A DNA stretch of 64,000 bases from Eudorina sp. 2006-703-Eu-15 (taxonomy: Eukaryota > Chlorophyta > Chlorophyceae > Chlamydomonadales > Volvocaceae), in the NCBI GenBank assembly GCA_003117195.1, contig BDSI01000052.1, positions 372,001-436,000 of the forward strand. The letters are read 5' to 3'. The position numbers and the translations under genes were made by a program. A model generated the notes under the pieces. The model saw only the letters and a program-made list of their open reading frames with translations, was not told the DNA's origin and ran no database searches. Shown here one piece after another: positions 61,956 to 64,000 of this stretch (the first letter of the stretch is position 1; each line of letters opens with the position of its first letter).

Positions 61956-62460
61956 AACGTTATTCACCAATTCGGCAATACAAGTGGAGACGGCAGGGTT
62001 TCACGGCATCCCGACGCCACATGCTGGTGTTGGGGAAGAGGACAGCCGCGGCTTCCGGCAGTGCCATCTCTGGTCCCGCCTGCGCGTTGCGCCTCAGCCT
62101 GACGCATTCGGGGCAGACCCACTGGCCGGGCGGCACAGTGTGAGTGGTGGGGACAGGCACTGCCCATCCCGCAAGCGTCGCACAGCAGCATGTGCGCCTC
62201 ATTGTGCGGTGATTGGCAGACCTCACAGGCGAGGTCCGCCGCAGGCCGCTGCAGCTGCGGGTCGACGATTGGGTCGAGCGCGGCCTTAACTGCTCCACCC
62301 TCCTCCTAATCCTCTGCGCATCCTTCCCGATCAACACCACAACCCCCTTTGACCCAGCCCGCTCTACCCGCAGCACTTCATCGTACACCGGCACCTGCAG
62401 AGTGTTGTTCACTGCAGGCCGCCTCACGTAGATGTAGTCCCCGGGAGCGAACTCCTTTCC
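61956..62460 (-). pseudogene. Integrase C-terminal region with broken PHD finger
   Basis: One frame gives NTLQVPVYDEVLRVERAG and GVVVLIGKDAQRIRRRVEQL, the DNA-binding tail of algal Gypsy integrases. A PHD zinc finger follows, spread over two frames: CEVCQSPHNE and MLLCDACGMG in one, THTVPPGQWVCPECVR in another. A frameshift between them (about 62150) breaks the finger. Gypsy integrases with a PHD finger are thought to target chromatin; this copy is dead. Confidence 0.75.
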
Positions 62461-63005
62461 GATACTGTCCCGACCTCACGTGGGTGTAGCGCCGGCTGTC
62501 TTGGTGCGGTGCGTAGAGCAAATTTGCCGCGGCGATGGGAGCGTGCCGCCGCAGCAGAGTGGAGCACTCCAGGAGTGCTGCCACGTATGCCTCCACCGTT
62601 ATCCTCCCTTCCGGCCCCAGCGGCACCTCCACACACTCCCGCACTGCAGGGGACACGACCCGTTTCACGCCAAACATGGGTTCGTATGGTGAGAGCCGGG
62701 TCGAGCCCTGGGGTGAGCAGCGATAGGCAAGCGCCAGCCAAGGCAGCTGCTGATCCCAGTCGTCCGAGTGCTGGGTCTCCACACAGTGCTTGCACAGAGC
62801 CGCCTTCACCACCCTCACCAGCCGCTCAGCCGCCCCGTCTGCCTGGGGATGACCGGCGGAGGTGAAGCGATGATCCACAAAACACTGCAGAAGAAGTTGA
62901 TGAAAGGCACCCTGGAATTCGCCACTGTGATCCGTCAGAACCTCAGCCAGAGCCGAGAAGCGAGAGATGAGCTCCAACAGATCACGGAACATCTCCTCAG
63001 GTTGC
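62378..63005 (-). pseudogene. Gypsy integrase catalytic core (partial)
   Basis: The frame contains AEVLTDHSGEFQGAFHQLLL and AGHPQADGAAERLVRVVKAA, the second Asp and the Glu of the integrase D,D,E triad, about 34 residues apart. WLALAYRCSPQGSTRLSPYE and PMFGVKR follow, as usual in Ty3/Gypsy integrases. The first Asp is absent because the N-terminal part of the core is missing, so the enzyme cannot be active. The end of the frame shifts away from the continuation. Confidence 0.88.
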
Positions 63006-64000
63006 TAGGGTTTAGCGCTTTAGCCGCACCAGCTGCCCTTCCTCCACCGTGACCCCCGCCGACGCACCCTGAAGGTACACCAGCACCCCGAAGGTACGCC
63101 AGCATTGACGTATCTTGCCACACGGCAGCGTCTTGGCCTTCCACCAAAGCGCTTTCCTGCGCCTCAGCGACTGCCGCCACAGCAGCAGTGGCCATAACCG
63201 CCGCCAGCCCAGGTGCCTGCTGTGCAAGCAAGGCATGGGCCAGCGGTATCAGCATGTTGTCCATCTCCACCAGAAGCGATGGTGCCGCCGCCGCCGGTCC
63301 CGCAGGCCTCTGTACCATGCTGACAGGCACAGGCGCGGGCGTCTCCAGATTGGGTCCCCCGCCCCCCCCTGCGGGTTAGCAGGGATCTGCCGCGCTGCAG
63401 GATACTGTATGTCATGCATGTGGAGTGACAAAAGCACGATGAAGAGCCATGCAGAGGGAGAGAGCAACCTGGAAGACCGGCGGCGGTGACAACCGCTCCA
63501 GCAGCTCCAGCTCCAGCTCCAGCGTGAGGTGTCGCGCGGTCCGCAGCCAGAAGCCAGCCGGCAGCGACTCGGGCTGGCGCGCGATCGGGCCCCATCCGCA
63601 GCGGCGTGCTGGTGACTGATGGCGGCGGCAGAGCCACCCAAGGCCAACCGGGCACATCAACTGCCGCATACAGCGGGTCCAGCACCGTGCTAGCTGCCGC
63701 GGGCTTGCGCCCGGCGGGCAGCAGCTCGACCAAGGTGCGGCCGTCGGGCGGCCGCCATTTCTCGACACAGTGCTGCAGGTGCACCGTGTTGGTGATGTTG
63801 GTGAAGAGGCAGCTCAACCGATGAACCGCCGCACCAGGGACGGCGGCGTCCAGGCACGAAGGCAGGCCCAAGGGCCACGCCCTGTTGCGGCTCCGCGTCA
63901 ATGTTGACGGATGGGCCCTCCAGCAGGAAGGCCGGCGGCGTGAGGCGCCGCTCTCTGTGATATGACTGCAAGCCCCCTAAGAACCCCACTATCTGATCAG

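Larger units (their letters stand above)
61956..64000 (-). mobile_element. Decayed Ty3/Gypsy retrotransposon, 3' part of pol
   Basis: Reading right to left on the minus strand there is an unidentified Pro/Ala-rich pol segment (63989-63330), a VWQDTSMLAYLRG segment like the stretch before the integrase zinc finger in algal Gypsy elements (about 63130-63080), the integrase core (about 63000-62400), the integrase C-terminal region and a PHD finger. The order matches Ty3/Gypsy pol. The integrase N-terminal zinc finger and first catalytic Asp are missing between about 63080 and 63000, and the frame changes several times. The element runs off the window edge, and no LTR was identified. Confidence 0.8.

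Noticed and set aside
63164..63901. Minus-strand 245-codon ORF as an independent gene
   Set aside because: It lies inside the Gypsy remnant, changes to unrelated composition where another frame carries the pol-like sequence, and is better read as decayed element DNA.

Overview
The window looks like nuclear DNA of a volvocine green alga (Chlamydomonas/Volvox group). Coding DNA is GC-rich, genes are split into many short exons by GT-AG introns of roughly 100-900 bp, proteins carry long Ala/Gly/Gln tracts, and one gene encodes a chloroplast-type K+/H+ antiporter. Nothing looks bacterial: there are no operons and no ribosome-binding sites. All gene models were built by eye from open frames, splice signals and phase continuity.

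Layout. 1-3571: no convincing gene, but a perfect 19-bp hairpin. 3572-15438 (+): an 18-exon KEA1/2-type antiporter whose introns hold several dispersed and tandem repeats. 15439-18822: microsatellites and an AT-richer flank. 18823-28607: a 9.8-kb satellite array of 32 monomers (28 at exactly 310 bp) with higher-order structure. 28608-32368: repeat-rich DNA with two inverted tRNA-like (SINE-like) elements and a CATT-tailed repeat. 32369-33457 (+): a two-exon gene for an unrecognised secreted protein. 36999-42254 (-): an 8-exon senescence-domain (ERD7-like) gene. 43791-44695 (+): a decayed BTB gene. 47185-49041 (+): its intact BTB-BACK paralogue, probably frameshifted near the 3' end. 50801-58773 (+): a roughly 14-exon gene for a divergent SET-like domain plus a long coiled coil. 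58774-61955: nothing recognised apart from a short microsatellite. 61956-64000 (-): a decayed Ty3/Gypsy retrotransposon whose integrase carries a PHD finger.

The genes do not form an obvious pathway. KEA should act in the chloroplast, the ERD7-like protein on lipids or membranes, the BTB protein possibly in ubiquitin ligase assembly, and the SET-like protein possibly on chromatin. The most unusual content is repetitive: the satellite with a duplicated nine-monomer block and a duplicated dimer, the two D-armless tRNA-like elements with compensatory stem changes, and ten perfect copies of the palindrome GACCCRYGGGTC. I did not find a defence system, a CRISPR array or a biosynthetic cluster.
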